A DNA stretch of 46,381 nucleotides, taken from a virus. The position numbers and the translations under genes are program-made. The stretch covers positions 1 to 46,381 of the IMG/VR virus record IMGVR_UViG_3300027782_000134; one strand, written 5' to 3'. Shown here piece by piece: positions 15,270 through 23,979 of the stretch (position 1 is the stretch's first letter; the number at the start of each line of letters is the position of its first letter). The notes under the pieces were generated by a model. The model was not told the origin of the DNA, searched no databases, and saw only the letters and a list, made by a program, of their open reading frames with translations.

Positions 15270-17207
15270 TTAAGCATTTATATAGTAGTTTAAAAACTTA
15301 CCATTCCAAGCACTATCATACATTAGTAAAACAGGTAGACCATCGCTATCCATTAGTATATCTTTTGAAACATCTTCCATATAAATATAATTTGCTGATG
15401 ATAAATCATATGAACCAGTTAAATCTCTAGCTGTTATTTTCTTTATATTTAATCCTGAATTAAATGGACCAGTGGGACTAAAATTAAATATAGAGTTTGT
15501 TAATTTATTATAATCAATTTTACAAGTTCCTAATATATTATATGCTATTGAACTACTCATTTGTAATGTATTAAAATTAATAGTACTAGATGATTCTACA
15601 CCATTTAAACTAATATATGAAGCATCTAAATTATTAAATATCATTTTTCCACCATCTATGATATTATTACTAACAATTTGAGATGCATTTGTTAATACGT
15701 TATTACTCAATGCATGACCTGATTCATAAATAGTATTACTACTCATTTGGCTATAGGATATACTATTTTCATCTATATAACTACCATTATCTAAAGTGTT
15801 ACTTTGTAAAGGCGAATGATCTAATATGTTATTTCCAATACCACATCCATTACTTAAATAATTATTATTAAAGTCTGAGTTAGATAATTTATTACCTTCT
15901 ATTCTACAGGTGCCTCCTCCATTTGCATACGCTGTATTAGTCATTACATTGCTTTTATATAAATTATTATTTATAAAAGTTGTTTCTAACAATTTATTGA
16001 CTCTAAAACTACTTCTATCAAAATGATTATTTCTAGTTTGTTGACCAATAATAACATTCTCAGTTAAGCCACTATATTGTATTATATTTTCCTCTAGTGA
16101 TCCATATGAAAAACTATTACTAATAATACCACTTTTATCAATTTGATTATATTGAAAAGGAGCGTAATAAAATACATTATTGCTTATAAAAGCATTGTCA
16201 AGTGTATTGTATTGTACAGCAGTATTAGGTGAAGCAACTTCATTATAAAATAAAGTAGAATTTATTTGACAATAATTTGTTAAAGTATTATCATAAATAT
16301 AACCAGCTCCATTAAAATTTATACATTCAAATTCACTGTCTATAATATGATTTCCAGATAAACCAGTATTTGAATTAGTATCATATTCATTTCCCCATTG
16401 AAAAGATTTAATAGGATTGTTATAAAAATAATTAATTATATCATCAGCTGTAACACTCACTATATTATTAGCTTTATCTTTACGAGATGTTATACGATCT
16501 GCATCAAAATCATATGTAATAGGATCTAACACTTCATAATACTCAGTAGAGGTAAATGGTACTTCAGTCCAATGAGCAGGGTCAAGATTAAAAATATCAT
16601 TTGGTACTCCTATAGTACCATCAACACTCACCCATTGCTTTCCACCCCATATAACCCAATCATTTATACTATAAGTTGGAACAACGTTTATTGTAATTGA
16701 AAACGACAAACCACTAGGATTAATAGTAACAGTATTTATAAGTCCACTACTCCAATCTCCACTTACATATTGTATAAGATTAGATCCCATATAAAGTCCA
16801 ATATCACCTTGATCACTTATTAAAGTATTTATTATTGTTGCTTCACTAGGTCCTGGTAAGTAATTATATTGCCAATTAGTATATTCTACTTCTATTAAAT
16901 TATTATAAACAGGGTATAAATCATATTTAGGATTGTAAAAAATACCATCTCCTTCTTTAGCTAGAGTGTTAGTGGTAAGTGCTTTAATAAAAACTACAGT
17001 TCCTCCATATAAAGCTACATCTGCGTCTAAAATTTTATAAATAGTTCCAGGTACCAATGTACTAGTATTTCTTAAATCAACTAGGGCTTGACGAGTGATT
17101 GCAACAATAGGTGTACCACCACCATTACAACATGAATCTATTTTACAGCATAATTGCTTATACTTTTTAGTTAACCAGTCTAGTTGTTCAAATATTCCTC
17201 TTGCCAT
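15270..17207 (-). CDS. Tail fibre/adhesin with parallel beta-helix
   Basis: 645 residues. The N-terminus (WLTKKYKQLCCKIDSCC) is Cys-rich and probably attaches to the tail. Residues 40-280 are Trp/Tyr-rich with a GDGIFYNPKYDLYPVYN segment seen in Bacteroidota phage fibres. Residues about 286-576 form many imperfect units of about 11-12 residues (NNxLxxxSxIxxN), the signature of a right-handed parallel beta-helix like pectate-lyase or tailspike adhesins. It probably binds a surface glycan or protein. No catalytic pair is obvious, so depolymerase activity is uncertain. A small domain of about 60 residues caps the C-terminus. Confidence 0.75.
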   Translation of the reverse strand: MARGIFEQLDWLTKKYKQLCCKIDSCCNGGGTPIVAITRQALVDLRNTSTLVPGTIYKILDADVALYGGTVVFIKALTTNTLAKEGDGIFYNPKYDLYPVYNNLIEVEYTNWQYNYLPGPSEATIINTLISDQGDIGLYMGSNLIQYVSGDWSSGLINTVTINPSGLSFSITINVVPTYSINDWVIWGGKQWVSVDGTIGVPNDIFNLDPAHWTEVPFTSTEYYEVLDPITYDFDADRITSRKDKANNIVSVTADDIINYFYNNPIKSFQWGNEYDTNSNTGLSGNHIIDSEFECINFNGAGYIYDNTLTNYCQINSTLFYNEVASPNTAVQYNTLDNAFISNNVFYYAPFQYNQIDKSGIISNSFSYGSLEENIIQYSGLTENVIIGQQTRNNHFDRSSFRVNKLLETTFINNNLYKSNVMTNTAYANGGGTCRIEGNKLSNSDFNNNYLSNGCGIGNNILDHSPLQSNTLDNGSYIDENSISYSQMSSNTIYESGHALSNNVLTNASQIVSNNIIDGGKMIFNNLDASYISLNGVESSSTINFNTLQMSSSIAYNILGTCKIDYNKLTNSIFNFSPTGPFNSGLNIKKITARDLTGSYDLSSANYIYMEDVSKDILMDSDGLPVLLMYDSAWNGKFLNYYINA

Positions 17208-17210
17208 GTA

Positions 17211-17549
17211 TTAAGATTTAGGTATGTATTTATTAATATCGTAGATTTCCTCAGGTTTAAAATATTTATCATGAACTATTTTCAAAAAATCATCACTTGA
17301 TGTTTCAGTCATAGCTGTTATAGGCGTCTTAAATACTTGATGATTAAGCATTTGTACGTCTTTTTTGAGATTTAGAATCTCTGTTTTATCTACATTAGAC
17401 TGAGCTAATAATTGCTTAACATCAGTTCTAAGTTCAGATACATCTCTCCATATCATCATAGCTAAAATACTCACTAAAGAAGGAAAGAGATAAAGTTTTA
17501 GGGTGTTAGCCATTGAACTTTTAGGCATAGGTGTTTCACTCATGTCCAA
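17211..17549 (-). CDS. Membrane-anchored coiled-coil protein
   Basis: 112 residues: a short polar N-terminus, one hydrophobic segment (about 20-35, LYLFPSLVSILAMMIW), then a coiled coil (about 36-75) and a short C-terminal region. This layout fits an inner-membrane protein with a periplasmic rod, as in i-spanins or phage holin-associated proteins. It is the first gene of the minus-strand cassette, ahead of the fibre. Role not known. Confidence 0.6.
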   Translation of the reverse strand: MDMSETPMPKSSMANTLKLYLFPSLVSILAMMIWRDVSELRTDVKQLLAQSNVDKTEILNLKKDVQMLNHQVFKTPITAMTETSSDDFLKIVHDKYFKPEEIYDINKYIPKS

Positions 17550-17666
17550 AAAAATTTATAAAAATTTACACAAAATATACAGATTAATAGAAAAAAAGAG
17601 CCTAATTTTGACATCCTTTTCTATAATATAATATACACATTTTTTAAGAACAAACCTAAAAAATTT
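17550..17666. promoter_or_regulatory. Divergent intergenic control region
   Basis: This 117-base AT-rich gap separates divergent transcription of the fibre/lysis cassette (minus) and the replication block (plus). On the plus strand, TAATTTTG (17603-17610) fits the Bacteroidota -7 box but lacks a TTG 19-21 bases upstream. TTGACA (17608-17613), with TATACA 18 bases later, fits a classical sigma70 promoter. Both are weak. Start points for both blocks must lie here or nearby, possibly recognised by the phage polymerase. Confidence 0.4.
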
Positions 17667-18191
17667 ATGACACCAAAAGAATACAAAAAAAAGATGGAAA
17701 AACAACTCATTAAAGACTTTCAAGAAGCTTTTTATGAAAAAATTGGGTATCGTCCTACAGTGGTTACAGAAAGAAGTATAACAAATGAGGGACTTATTAT
17801 ATTGACTCTCAATGAGTTAGAAGAGTATTTTACACCTTATTTACCAATGATACTTGGTAAAAAACATAATTTAGCTTCAAAAGATAGAACAAGAGAATTA
17901 GTTGAATTAAGATGTATTTTCTTTTTTATAGGAAGATATATGCATTATGGATTAAAATCTATGGGTAATCATCTGAAAAGAGATCACACTACAGTGATAC
18001 ATAATATAGATGTATTTAAAAACTTATATGAAACAGATCCTAGGTTTGTACAAAAGTATTTACGCATTATTAACCAAATAAAAAAAGATTATGAGCCACC
18101 AACTGTGGATGACGCTAATAAAGCACAAGATCAGTCCCAATCAAATATACTTTCTAGATTGTTGCAGGGAGAAAATTCAACCATCAAATGA
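17667..18191 (+). CDS. DnaA domain IV-like DNA-binding protein
   Basis: 174 residues. Residues about 72-125 match the C-terminal DNA-binding domain (domain IV) of DnaA: R74-x-R followed by an ELVELRCIFFFIGRYM helix, SMGNHLKRDHTTVIHNI with the RDHTTVIH signature (105-112), and a following helix. In DnaA this helix-turn-helix reads DnaA boxes. The ATPase domain is absent. The N-terminal 70 and C-terminal 45 residues have no recognised domain. As the first gene of the replication block it may mark the phage origin, recruit the helicase, or compete with host DnaA. Confidence 0.8.
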   Translation: MTPKEYKKKMEKQLIKDFQEAFYEKIGYRPTVVTERSITNEGLIILTLNELEEYFTPYLPMILGKKHNLASKDRTRELVELRCIFFFIGRYMHYGLKSMGNHLKRDHTTVIHNIDVFKNLYETDPRFVQKYLRIINQIKKDYEPPTVDDANKAQDQSQSNILSRLLQGENSTIK

Positions 18192-18228
18192 TCTTATAAA
18201 TCAAACAGCTGAAAAGAATATATGCGAG

Positions 18229-18678
18229 ATGAAAGGTCTAATTAACGATAAAGGTATACTAACACATAAAGCAATGGTTATACTAGATGAATTTGAAACA
18301 TTGTTAGTTAAAACTAAAAAGATTGTTACGACAACTGTATTAGGTGATGATTTTATAGATAGAATTAATGAATATAAAGAATATTTTCCTAAGAAGCTTC
18401 CAACAGGCCCAGGTAGACAATCTGTAAGAGAACTTAAACAAAAGTTTGTATGGTTCTTTAAAAACTATCCTGAATATGATTGGGAAGATATTCTTGAAGC
18501 AGCAAACTATTATTGTTATGAACGTAGTCAATTAAATAATGAATTTATGACCAATAGTTCAAACTTTATTAAGAAAGATACAATGAGTAAGGAAAGCATC
18601 TCTAAACTAGCTGACTATTGTCAAATGGTAAAAGATGAAATTGAAGAATTAAAAAAGAAAAGAAATGAAAACATTTGA
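18229..18678 (+). CDS. Conserved protein before the replicative helicase
   Basis: 149 residues from ATG 18229; a start at 18091 would lie inside the DnaA-like gene, so it is less likely. Residues about 65-110 contain LPTGPGRQSVRELKQKF followed by WFFKNYPEYDWEDILEAANYY, a helical conserved pattern in Bacteroidota phage replication modules. The C-terminus is a Lys-rich helix. Its place between a DnaA-like protein and the DnaB-like helicase suggests a loader or primosome factor, but no loader fold is visible. Confidence 0.6.
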   Translation: MKGLINDKGILTHKAMVILDEFETLLVKTKKIVTTTVLGDDFIDRINEYKEYFPKKLPTGPGRQSVRELKQKFVWFFKNYPEYDWEDILEAANYYCYERSQLNNEFMTNSSNFIKKDTMSKESISKLADYCQMVKDEIEELKKKRNENI

Positions 18679-18850
18679 AAAAGTAATACACCACTCTTTA
18701 GTGGCATTAATATTTAGTATAATTAACTGGCTCATCATAGATAGTTTCATAATAAAAATATCATTTATTATGTATTTTATTTTAGAAATTATTTTGGCAA
18801 TTTCATTAAAAATATGTAAATTTACTATTCAAAAATTAAACTTGAATTGA
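18665..18850 (+). CDS. Small membrane protein
   Basis: 61 residues with two hydrophobic segments (about 10-28 and 30-50) and a short basic end. It overlaps the preceding gene by 14 bases and the helicase start by one base (TGATG). A two-helix membrane peptide inside a replication operon might tether the replisome to the membrane, but it could also be incidental. Confidence 0.5.
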   Translation: MKTFEKVIHHSLVALIFSIINWLIIDSFIIKISFIMYFILEIILAISLKICKFTIQKLNLN

Positions 18851-19887
18851 TGAGCGAATCCACTGAAAACCCTTATGGGTTTAAGTATCATTGGGAAGTG
18901 ATACAGAAAAGTATAAAAAACATAGATGATAGAAGAAAAGGACGAATCAAATCATTTGTCACTCCTTGGAACACTATCAATAATGCAACTGCAGGAGGTA
19001 TAGAATGGGGATCTTTAGTTACAATTGGTGCAAGACCTGGTGCAGGTAAAACAATGTTTGTAAGTAATCTTCTTAGAGATTGTAAAGCTCTTAATCCAAC
19101 ACAAGATTTTAACATTCTAGAGTTTCAATTTGAAATGACTAATGAACAATATGGTCAGAGAGAAATTGTTGCTGCTACAGGATTGGATTATAATAAAGTG
19201 TTATCTACTCAAGATCAATTAGATGATTTTAACTTTCAAAGAATACAAAGATATGGTGAAGATTGTAAAAGACTTCATGATTTAGGTGTATTTCGTGGTC
19301 AGATAAATAAATCTATCACTGCTAGTGATTTAGAAAAAGCTGTACATCTTTGGTATAATAAGTTAGGTGGTAAACCACTTATTGTCACAGTTGATCATAG
19401 CTGGTTAATTAAAAAAGATAGCACAGAAAGAGAAAAATTACAAACTCTTTATAACACTGCAGATGCTTTAATACAGCTTAAACAAGACCTTCCTATCATT
19501 ATTATTATGCTTACACAGCTTAATAGAAATATAGAAGATCCTTTAAGAAAGACTCCAGGTTCCATCCAAAACTATCCAACTAGTAGTGATATATTTGGTG
19601 GTGATGCTCTTATGCAGGGATCTGATATTGTTATGGCTCTATCAAGACCATTTACATTTGACATTCCTGCATATGGTCCTAAAAGTTATGTAGTTACAGA
19701 TGATGGAATCTTTGTTCATATGCTTAAAGTTAGAAATGGTTCTAATAATAATAAAATCATATTTATGAAAGGTTTATTTGCAGAACAAAAAATAGTGGAA
19801 ACAATATCTCCAGGATTTAACATTCAGCCAGGATATACTCCTAGAAACAATAGGAGACCTTCAGCTGATATAGGTAATGAACTTTAA
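18850..19887 (+). CDS. DnaB-like replicative DNA helicase (SF4)
   Basis: 345 residues from ATG 18850 (a TTG three bases earlier is less likely). The RecA-fold helicase core has Walker A GARPGAGKT with K67, Walker B IVTVDHSW with D182, and the MLTQLNRN (motif H3) and FGGDALMQGSDIVMALSRP segments typical of SF4. It lacks the N-terminal primase-interaction domain of bacterial DnaB, like T7 gp4-type or phage minimal helicases. It should unwind the replication fork as a hexamer. It lies in the replication block with SSB, primase and polymerase. Confidence 0.9.
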   Translation: MSESTENPYGFKYHWEVIQKSIKNIDDRRKGRIKSFVTPWNTINNATAGGIEWGSLVTIGARPGAGKTMFVSNLLRDCKALNPTQDFNILEFQFEMTNEQYGQREIVAATGLDYNKVLSTQDQLDDFNFQRIQRYGEDCKRLHDLGVFRGQINKSITASDLEKAVHLWYNKLGGKPLIVTVDHSWLIKKDSTEREKLQTLYNTADALIQLKQDLPIIIIMLTQLNRNIEDPLRKTPGSIQNYPTSSDIFGGDALMQGSDIVMALSRPFTFDIPAYGPKSYVVTDDGIFVHMLKVRNGSNNNKIIFMKGLFAEQKIVETISPGFNIQPGYTPRNNRRPSADIGNEL

Positions 19888-19897
19888 AAATTATAAT

Positions 19898-20497
19898 ATG
19901 GCAAACGTAATGGATACAATGACAGAAAATGAAAAAACTGTTTATAGACAAATTAAACTTAAAGAAATGCATGATTTCAATAAAGACTTCATGGATGACT
20001 TAGGTCTTATAAAAAAAGACTTTAACATGAAATTTCCTTTTATGAGGGATGGTGTTATGGTAGTAGGGTTATTTGATAATGAATTTAGAAGACCAAAAGG
20101 TTTTTATTTTGAGTTAATTGATAGTGATCTTGAACCTATTGATTCAACTAGACCAATTTATAGAGTTCCTTACAATGAATTTTATGCTGATGAATTTGAA
20201 ATGGATGAAAGAAGTAAATTCTTAGTTCCTGTAGATCAGCTAAAGAAAATAAATAGACAAGCAGCAGCAATTCAAAAAGAGTTAGTTATTGTAGAAAGTG
20301 ATAGAGACATCAAAGAAAACAAATATATTCCACCTAAACCACCATTACCTTTTAGTGCTGCTCCTCAAGAACCAGTAGTGCCAAAGTTAGAAGATGCTCC
20401 TTATAGTGAAATGACTATAAGAGATTATATAGCTATTCATACAGGCAGACCTATCAGTAATAAAGCATGGTTAAATGAAATCGTAAAAACAAAATAA
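19898..20497 (+). CDS. Conserved replication-block protein
   Basis: 199 residues from ATG 19898; an ATG at 19877 would add seven residues and overlap the helicase. The N-terminal half looks globular (FMRDGVMVVGLFDNEFRRPKG), the middle is charged, and the C-terminal third has a Pro-rich linker (PPKPPLPFSAAP) and a TIRDYIAIHTGRPISNKAWLNEI helical end. The short C-terminal domain resembles small peptides that dock to partner proteins. No function is recognised. Confidence 0.65.
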   Translation: MANVMDTMTENEKTVYRQIKLKEMHDFNKDFMDDLGLIKKDFNMKFPFMRDGVMVVGLFDNEFRRPKGFYFELIDSDLEPIDSTRPIYRVPYNEFYADEFEMDERSKFLVPVDQLKKINRQAAAIQKELVIVESDRDIKENKYIPPKPPLPFSAAPQEPVVPKLEDAPYSEMTIRDYIAIHTGRPISNKAWLNEIVKTK

Positions 20498-20501
20498 ATA
20501 T

Positions 20502-21185
20502 ATGGGACAAGGTATTTTAATTATTGCAGAATCAGGATCTGGAAAGTCAACTAGTATTGAGACGTTAGATCCAAAAGAAACATTTATCATCAATGTGGCT
20601 AATAAGCCCCTACCATTCAAAGGATGGAAAAACAAATATACTATTTGGAGTAAAGAAAATCCAAGTGGGAACATGTATGATAAAGCAAGTGTTGCAAACA
20701 TTGAAGCATGTATCAAGTATGTTAATGAGAAAAGACCTGAAATTAAAAACATTATTGTTGATGATTTTCAGTATATGAGCTCATTTGAATTCTTTGATAG
20801 AGCAGATGAAAAAGGTTATGAGAAATTCACTCAGATTGGTGCAGGTATTGCTAGAATATCTAGAATGCCTAAAGACTTGAGAGAAGATCTTACAGTGTTT
20901 TTTCTCACTCATGCAGAAGAAGGCACTGATATGGAAGGTAAAAAGAAATATAAAGCCAAGACTATTGGTAAAATGGTAGATGAAAAACTTACTTTAGAAG
21001 GTTTATTCTCTATTGTATTGTTTGGCAAAGTGAAAAAGAATAAAGAAGGAGAAATTCGTTATGTTTTTGAAACTTCTAACAATGGTGAAAATACATGTAA
21101 GAGTCCAAGAGGTATGTTTAGTTCTTTTGAGATTCCAAATGATTTAGCAATTGTAAAAAACGCAATCGTTGATTTTGAAAATTAG
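20502..21185 (+). CDS. RecA-fold ATPase (Sak4-like recombinase)
   Basis: 227 residues. Walker A ESGSGKS (10-16, K15) and Walker B NIIVDDFQ (83-90, D87, D88) with a following THAEE segment match the phage AAA_24/Sak4-type RecA-core ATPases. These single-domain proteins act as single-strand annealing or strand-exchange factors in phage recombination, usually with an SSB partner. The SSB gene follows directly at 21216, which supports the pair. No C-terminal DNA-binding domain is present. Confidence 0.8.
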   Translation: MGQGILIIAESGSGKSTSIETLDPKETFIINVANKPLPFKGWKNKYTIWSKENPSGNMYDKASVANIEACIKYVNEKRPEIKNIIVDDFQYMSSFEFFDRADEKGYEKFTQIGAGIARISRMPKDLREDLTVFFLTHAEEGTDMEGKKKYKAKTIGKMVDEKLTLEGLFSIVLFGKVKKNKEGEIRYVFETSNNGENTCKSPRGMFSSFEIPNDLAIVKNAIVDFEN

Positions 21186-21193
21186 TATATTTG
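21186..21193 (+). promoter_or_regulatory. Possible Bacteroidota -7 box before the SSB gene
   Basis: TATATTTG fits the TAnnTTTG -7 element, and the SSB start lies 22 bases downstream. No TTG sits 19-21 bases upstream; the nearest is 14 bases away. The call is therefore weak. A separate promoter would allow more SSB than its upstream neighbours. Confidence 0.25.
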
Positions 21194-21215
21194 TTAACAA
21201 TTAAATTAAAAAAAC

Positions 21216-21836
21216 ATGTTCAGTACAAAAGGACAAGAAGTAAAAGCAGGAGGAGCTTCAAAATCTCTCCAACCAGGTGTGGTTAAAGCACATATCATTA
21301 GTGGTCAAATTAAAACTTCTAACAAAGGTGATAAAAAAGCTTTAGAGCTTACTTTAGAAGGTCCAGCTCTTGATGGATTCGAAGGATGGCCTATGGATAA
21401 AGATAATCCAGAAGGACCAAAGTATAAAGGCCAAACAGCTAGAGTGATGGCAACTATTTGGAATGATCAGTTCAATACTAATGATGTTAATAAAAATGAC
21501 ATCTTAAACAAATTATTTGTTATTGGTAAAGAATTAGGATTGAGAAATAGTTTAGACAACATTTCTACAGTGCATGAAATCAAATCTATTGAAGATTGGG
21601 CTAACCATGCTATTGATCTTATAAAAGGAAACGATATGTTTTTCTTTTTAAAAGGTTCAGAAGAAGAGTATAATGGTAAAACCATTGTAAAACTTTCTTT
21701 TCCCAAATATAAATTCTGTAATGCAGTGGAAAGCAAATTAGATGTATTTGATAAAAACAATCAATATCATTATAAAGCTTTACAAAACAAATCTGTTTCT
21801 GGATTTGAAGCTGCATCAAATGATTTTAATTTGTAA
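21216..21836 (+). CDS. Single-stranded DNA-binding protein
   Basis: 206 residues. The core is predicted beta-rich as in an OB fold, with a KSLQPGVVKAHI strand, a LELTLEGPALDGFEGW segment and a later KLSFPKYKF strand. The protein ends in an acidic-hydrophobic tail (NDFNL), like the protein-interaction tip of SSBs. This pattern matches the crAss-like/Bacteroidota phage SSB family I recall. It coats single-stranded DNA at the fork and partners the Sak4-like ATPase encoded just upstream. A terminator at 21871 follows, making it the last gene of its unit. Confidence 0.7.
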   Translation: MFSTKGQEVKAGGASKSLQPGVVKAHIISGQIKTSNKGDKKALELTLEGPALDGFEGWPMDKDNPEGPKYKGQTARVMATIWNDQFNTNDVNKNDILNKLFVIGKELGLRNSLDNISTVHEIKSIEDWANHAIDLIKGNDMFFFLKGSEEEYNGKTIVKLSFPKYKFCNAVESKLDVFDKNNQYHYKALQNKSVSGFEAASNDFNL

Positions 21837-21870
21837 TTGATTATTAGTTCTAGGTGAATGCATAAATTTT

Positions 21871-21901
21871 GAGGGGTGTTTTATACATCCCTCTTATTTT
21901 T
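21871..21901 (+). terminator. Factor-independent terminator after the SSB gene
   Basis: GAGGGGTGT (21871-21879) pairs with ACATCCCTC (21885-21893, one G-T wobble) around a short T-rich loop and is followed by TTATTTTT (21894-21901). It ends the unit that includes the helicase, Sak4-like ATPase and SSB, ahead of the primase at 21919. Confidence 0.8.
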
Positions 21902-21918
21902 GCACTAAATTTGACATT

Positions 21919-22890
21919 ATGTTTAAAACAAAGAATTTAGTACACGATGTGCATGATGTTCCTACACAATGGATATTTCAACATTTTTGCTCTATAAAAG
22001 AAAAACTAACAGGCCAAGATGTAAAGATTAAATCTTTATTTAACCCTAATGAACGCACACCTAGTATGTGTATTTATAGTGATAAAGATAATAATTACAG
22101 ATACAAAGATTTCTCTACAGGAAAAGGTGGCAGTGCTATAGATCTAGTAAAAGATCTTAAACAAGTTCCTTTTCATAAAGCTTGTCAGTTAATAGTTGAA
22201 AATTACAATGATTTTGTTCTTCATAATAATGGAGGATATGATTTTGAAGAGTTTCAACGAGCAGCTAAATATAAAGTGACTAGTCACAAGCTAAGAAGCT
22301 GGTCTACCCAGGATCAATATTTTTGGACACAGTTTAATATTGGATCTAAACTACTTGAGGCTCACAATGTGAAACCCCTGGAAAGTTATTGTATGACTAA
22401 GGATGATAAGAACCTTTGTATAAAAGGACTATATCTCTATGGTTATTTCAAAGAAGATGGTACTTTATACAAAATATACCAACCCAAGACTCTTGATAAG
22501 AAATTTATTAAAGTGACCAACTGCATTCAGGGATGGGAACAACTTGGTAATCATACTAATCTAGTTATTACATCTAGTATTAAAGATGTAATGTCTATTA
22601 AGTCTCTTAAGCTTGAAATAGATGTAATAGCTCCTGATAGTGAAAACACTATGCTCAAACAAGACATAATGGAAGAACTGCAAAGCAAGTATAAAAAAAT
22701 TGTGGTATTATTTGATTATGATGATGCAGGTATAAAAGCCATGCAAACTTATAAAGAAAAGTATCCATTTATAGAAACTACAGTCTTACCTATGAGTAAG
22801 GATGTATCTGATTCAATTAAAGATTTTGGAGCTAAAGAAGTTCGTAACAGATTAGTTCCTATCTTAGATAAAAAATTAAGCAATGGCTAA
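21919..22890 (+). CDS. DNA primase (TOPRIM/DnaG type)
   Basis: 323 residues. A segment near residues 35-75 (LFNPNERTPSMCIY, then YRYKDFSTGKGGSAIDLV) resembles the zinc-binding-domain-like start of phage DnaG primases, although the canonical Cys ligands are not all present. The TOPRIM core lies C-terminal, with VVLFDYDDAG (D266, D268, D269) binding metal and a SKDVSD element. It should lay RNA primers for the family B polymerase. It overlaps the HNH gene by eight bases. Confidence 0.85.
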   Translation: MFKTKNLVHDVHDVPTQWIFQHFCSIKEKLTGQDVKIKSLFNPNERTPSMCIYSDKDNNYRYKDFSTGKGGSAIDLVKDLKQVPFHKACQLIVENYNDFVLHNNGGYDFEEFQRAAKYKVTSHKLRSWSTQDQYFWTQFNIGSKLLEAHNVKPLESYCMTKDDKNLCIKGLYLYGYFKEDGTLYKIYQPKTLDKKFIKVTNCIQGWEQLGNHTNLVITSSIKDVMSIKSLKLEIDVIAPDSENTMLKQDIMEELQSKYKKIVVLFDYDDAGIKAMQTYKEKYPFIETTVLPMSKDVSDSIKDFGAKEVRNRLVPILDKKLSNG

Positions 22891-23266
22891 AAATAAACGA
22901 GTACTAACCCCAAAGACTAGAAATGCAGGCACTTTAACAGAGTCTGCGTTTTGGTCTTTTATACGTAGTGCTTTAAGACAGAAATCAAGATTTTGGAAAC
23001 CTATTACACAATGTAAAATGAAAGCTCGTAGGACTTACAAGGGTCCTCTTAAGAGACAGAAATTTGAGTATCAGTGTAAAGAGTGTTTAAATTGGTTTCC
23101 TGACAAGAAAATCAATGTTGACCACATTGTACCAGCTGGTACTTTAAGGTGTGCTAATGACCTCCCAGGCTTTGTAGAGAGGTTATTCTGTGAAGTAGAC
23201 AATCTGCAGGTGCTCTGTGAGACCTGCCACAATAAAAAAACACAAGATGAAAAGTCCAAAAGATAA
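22883..23266 (+). CDS. HNH endonuclease
   Basis: 127 residues. CKEC (C65, C68) and CETC (C112, C115) probably form a structural zinc site. The VDHIVPAG motif (D80, H81), N107 and the terminal H116-N-K-K-T give the HNH catalytic core. Enzymes of this kind cut DNA and may be homing, packaging or host-degrading nucleases. It overlaps the primase by eight bases and the next gene by 20. It is not split or fused. The biological role is not clear from context. Confidence 0.85.
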   Translation: MAKNKRVLTPKTRNAGTLTESAFWSFIRSALRQKSRFWKPITQCKMKARRTYKGPLKRQKFEYQCKECLNWFPDKKINVDHIVPAGTLRCANDLPGFVERLFCEVDNLQVLCETCHNKKTQDEKSKR

Positions 23267-23438
23267 ACAAGATCTTATAGAAATCGTAATGGATCAAATT
23301 AAAGTAGATGTACGTTGTGGTGAATTAGAAGCTTTAGAAGAACTACTAGGATTTATGCCTAATGTAAATTTAATAGAATATCTACCAGAAGAAGACTGGA
23401 AACAATTTAAACATTTAAGAGACAATGGAACAATATAA
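23247..23438 (+). CDS. Small acidic hypothetical protein
   Basis: 63 residues from ATG 23247; a GTG at 23217 lies deeper inside the HNH gene. It is acidic and helical, with a VRCGELEALEELLGF segment. It resembles small early-protein families in Bacteroidota phages but no function is known. It overlaps the next gene by 14 bases. Confidence 0.6.
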   Translation: MKSPKDKQDLIEIVMDQIKVDVRCGELEALEELLGFMPNVNLIEYLPEEDWKQFKHLRDNGTI

Positions 23439-23640
23439 AATAAAAGCTAATGAAGATTTTTTTGAATTTATAAATGGTATGTTAAAAACAGGTGGAACAT
23501 ACATATTTCCTGCAGCTGATCAAGTGTATATAAAAACAGAAGATAAATTTGAAGCATCTCAAGAAGCATTAGATGCAGTTAATCCTTTAGTAAGCAAGGA
23601 ATTTTTTGATAAATATTTTAAATTACAACACAATGCCTGA
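23425..23640 (+). CDS. Small hypothetical protein
   Basis: 71 residues, acidic and helical, with a central TGGTYIFPAADQ turn. It overlaps the previous gene by 14 bases and the next by eight. No motif or membrane segment is visible. Function unknown. Confidence 0.6.
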   Translation: MEQYKIKANEDFFEFINGMLKTGGTYIFPAADQVYIKTEDKFEASQEALDAVNPLVSKEFFDKYFKLQHNA

Positions 23641-23821
23641 ATTACATGAAACCCTAATGGGTAGAAAACTTATAGAAGGTACGTTACCTGATATTGCTAA
23701 GCAATTAGAGCGTATAGCAGACATCCTGGACCAGGATAAGATTAGAGAGCTTATTAATCTCTATCCTAATGATCAAGAATTAGGCAGACATGTAAGAGAA
23801 TATTACATCAGATTTAAATAA
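23633..23821 (+). CDS. Small conserved phage protein
   Basis: 62 residues from ATG 23633; an ATG at 23606 is inside the preceding gene. The MPELHETLMGRKLIEGTLPDIAKQL-type start followed by a KIRELINLYP segment matches a small conserved family near Bacteroidota phage replication genes, to my recollection. It is helical with no catalytic motif. Function unknown. Confidence 0.6.
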   Translation: MPELHETLMGRKLIEGTLPDIAKQLERIADILDQDKIRELINLYPNDQELGRHVREYYIRFK

Positions 23822-23826
23822 ATATT

Positions 23827-23979
23827 ATGGCAGAAATAACAAAATCAAATGAGATTTTAGATCCCATCAATGTACAACAGCTTATAGATTTCCTTGAATA
23901 TGAGGAGGCATTGACAAAAGATAAGGATACAGCATCTAGAATTAGAACACTTTTAACACAATTAGGATTATGGAATTAG
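23827..23979 (+). CDS. Small helical protein (50 aa)
   Basis: 50 residues from ATG 23827 to TAG 23977-23979. It is helical and acidic with a VQQLIDFLEYEEAL core. The end overlaps the exonuclease start at 23970 by ten bases, and it begins six bases after the previous stop, so it fits the compact operon well. Function unknown. Confidence 0.6.
   Translation: MAEITKSNEILDPINVQQLIDFLEYEEALTKDKDTASRIRTLLTQLGLWN

Noticed and set aside
15270-17207. Diversity-generating retroelement acting on the fibre gene
   Set aside because: No reverse transcriptase or template repeat is visible in the window.
18091-18228. A longer N-terminus for the gene ending at 18678
   Set aside because: It would overlap the DnaA-like gene by over 100 bases, while ATG 18229 gives a plausible compact protein.
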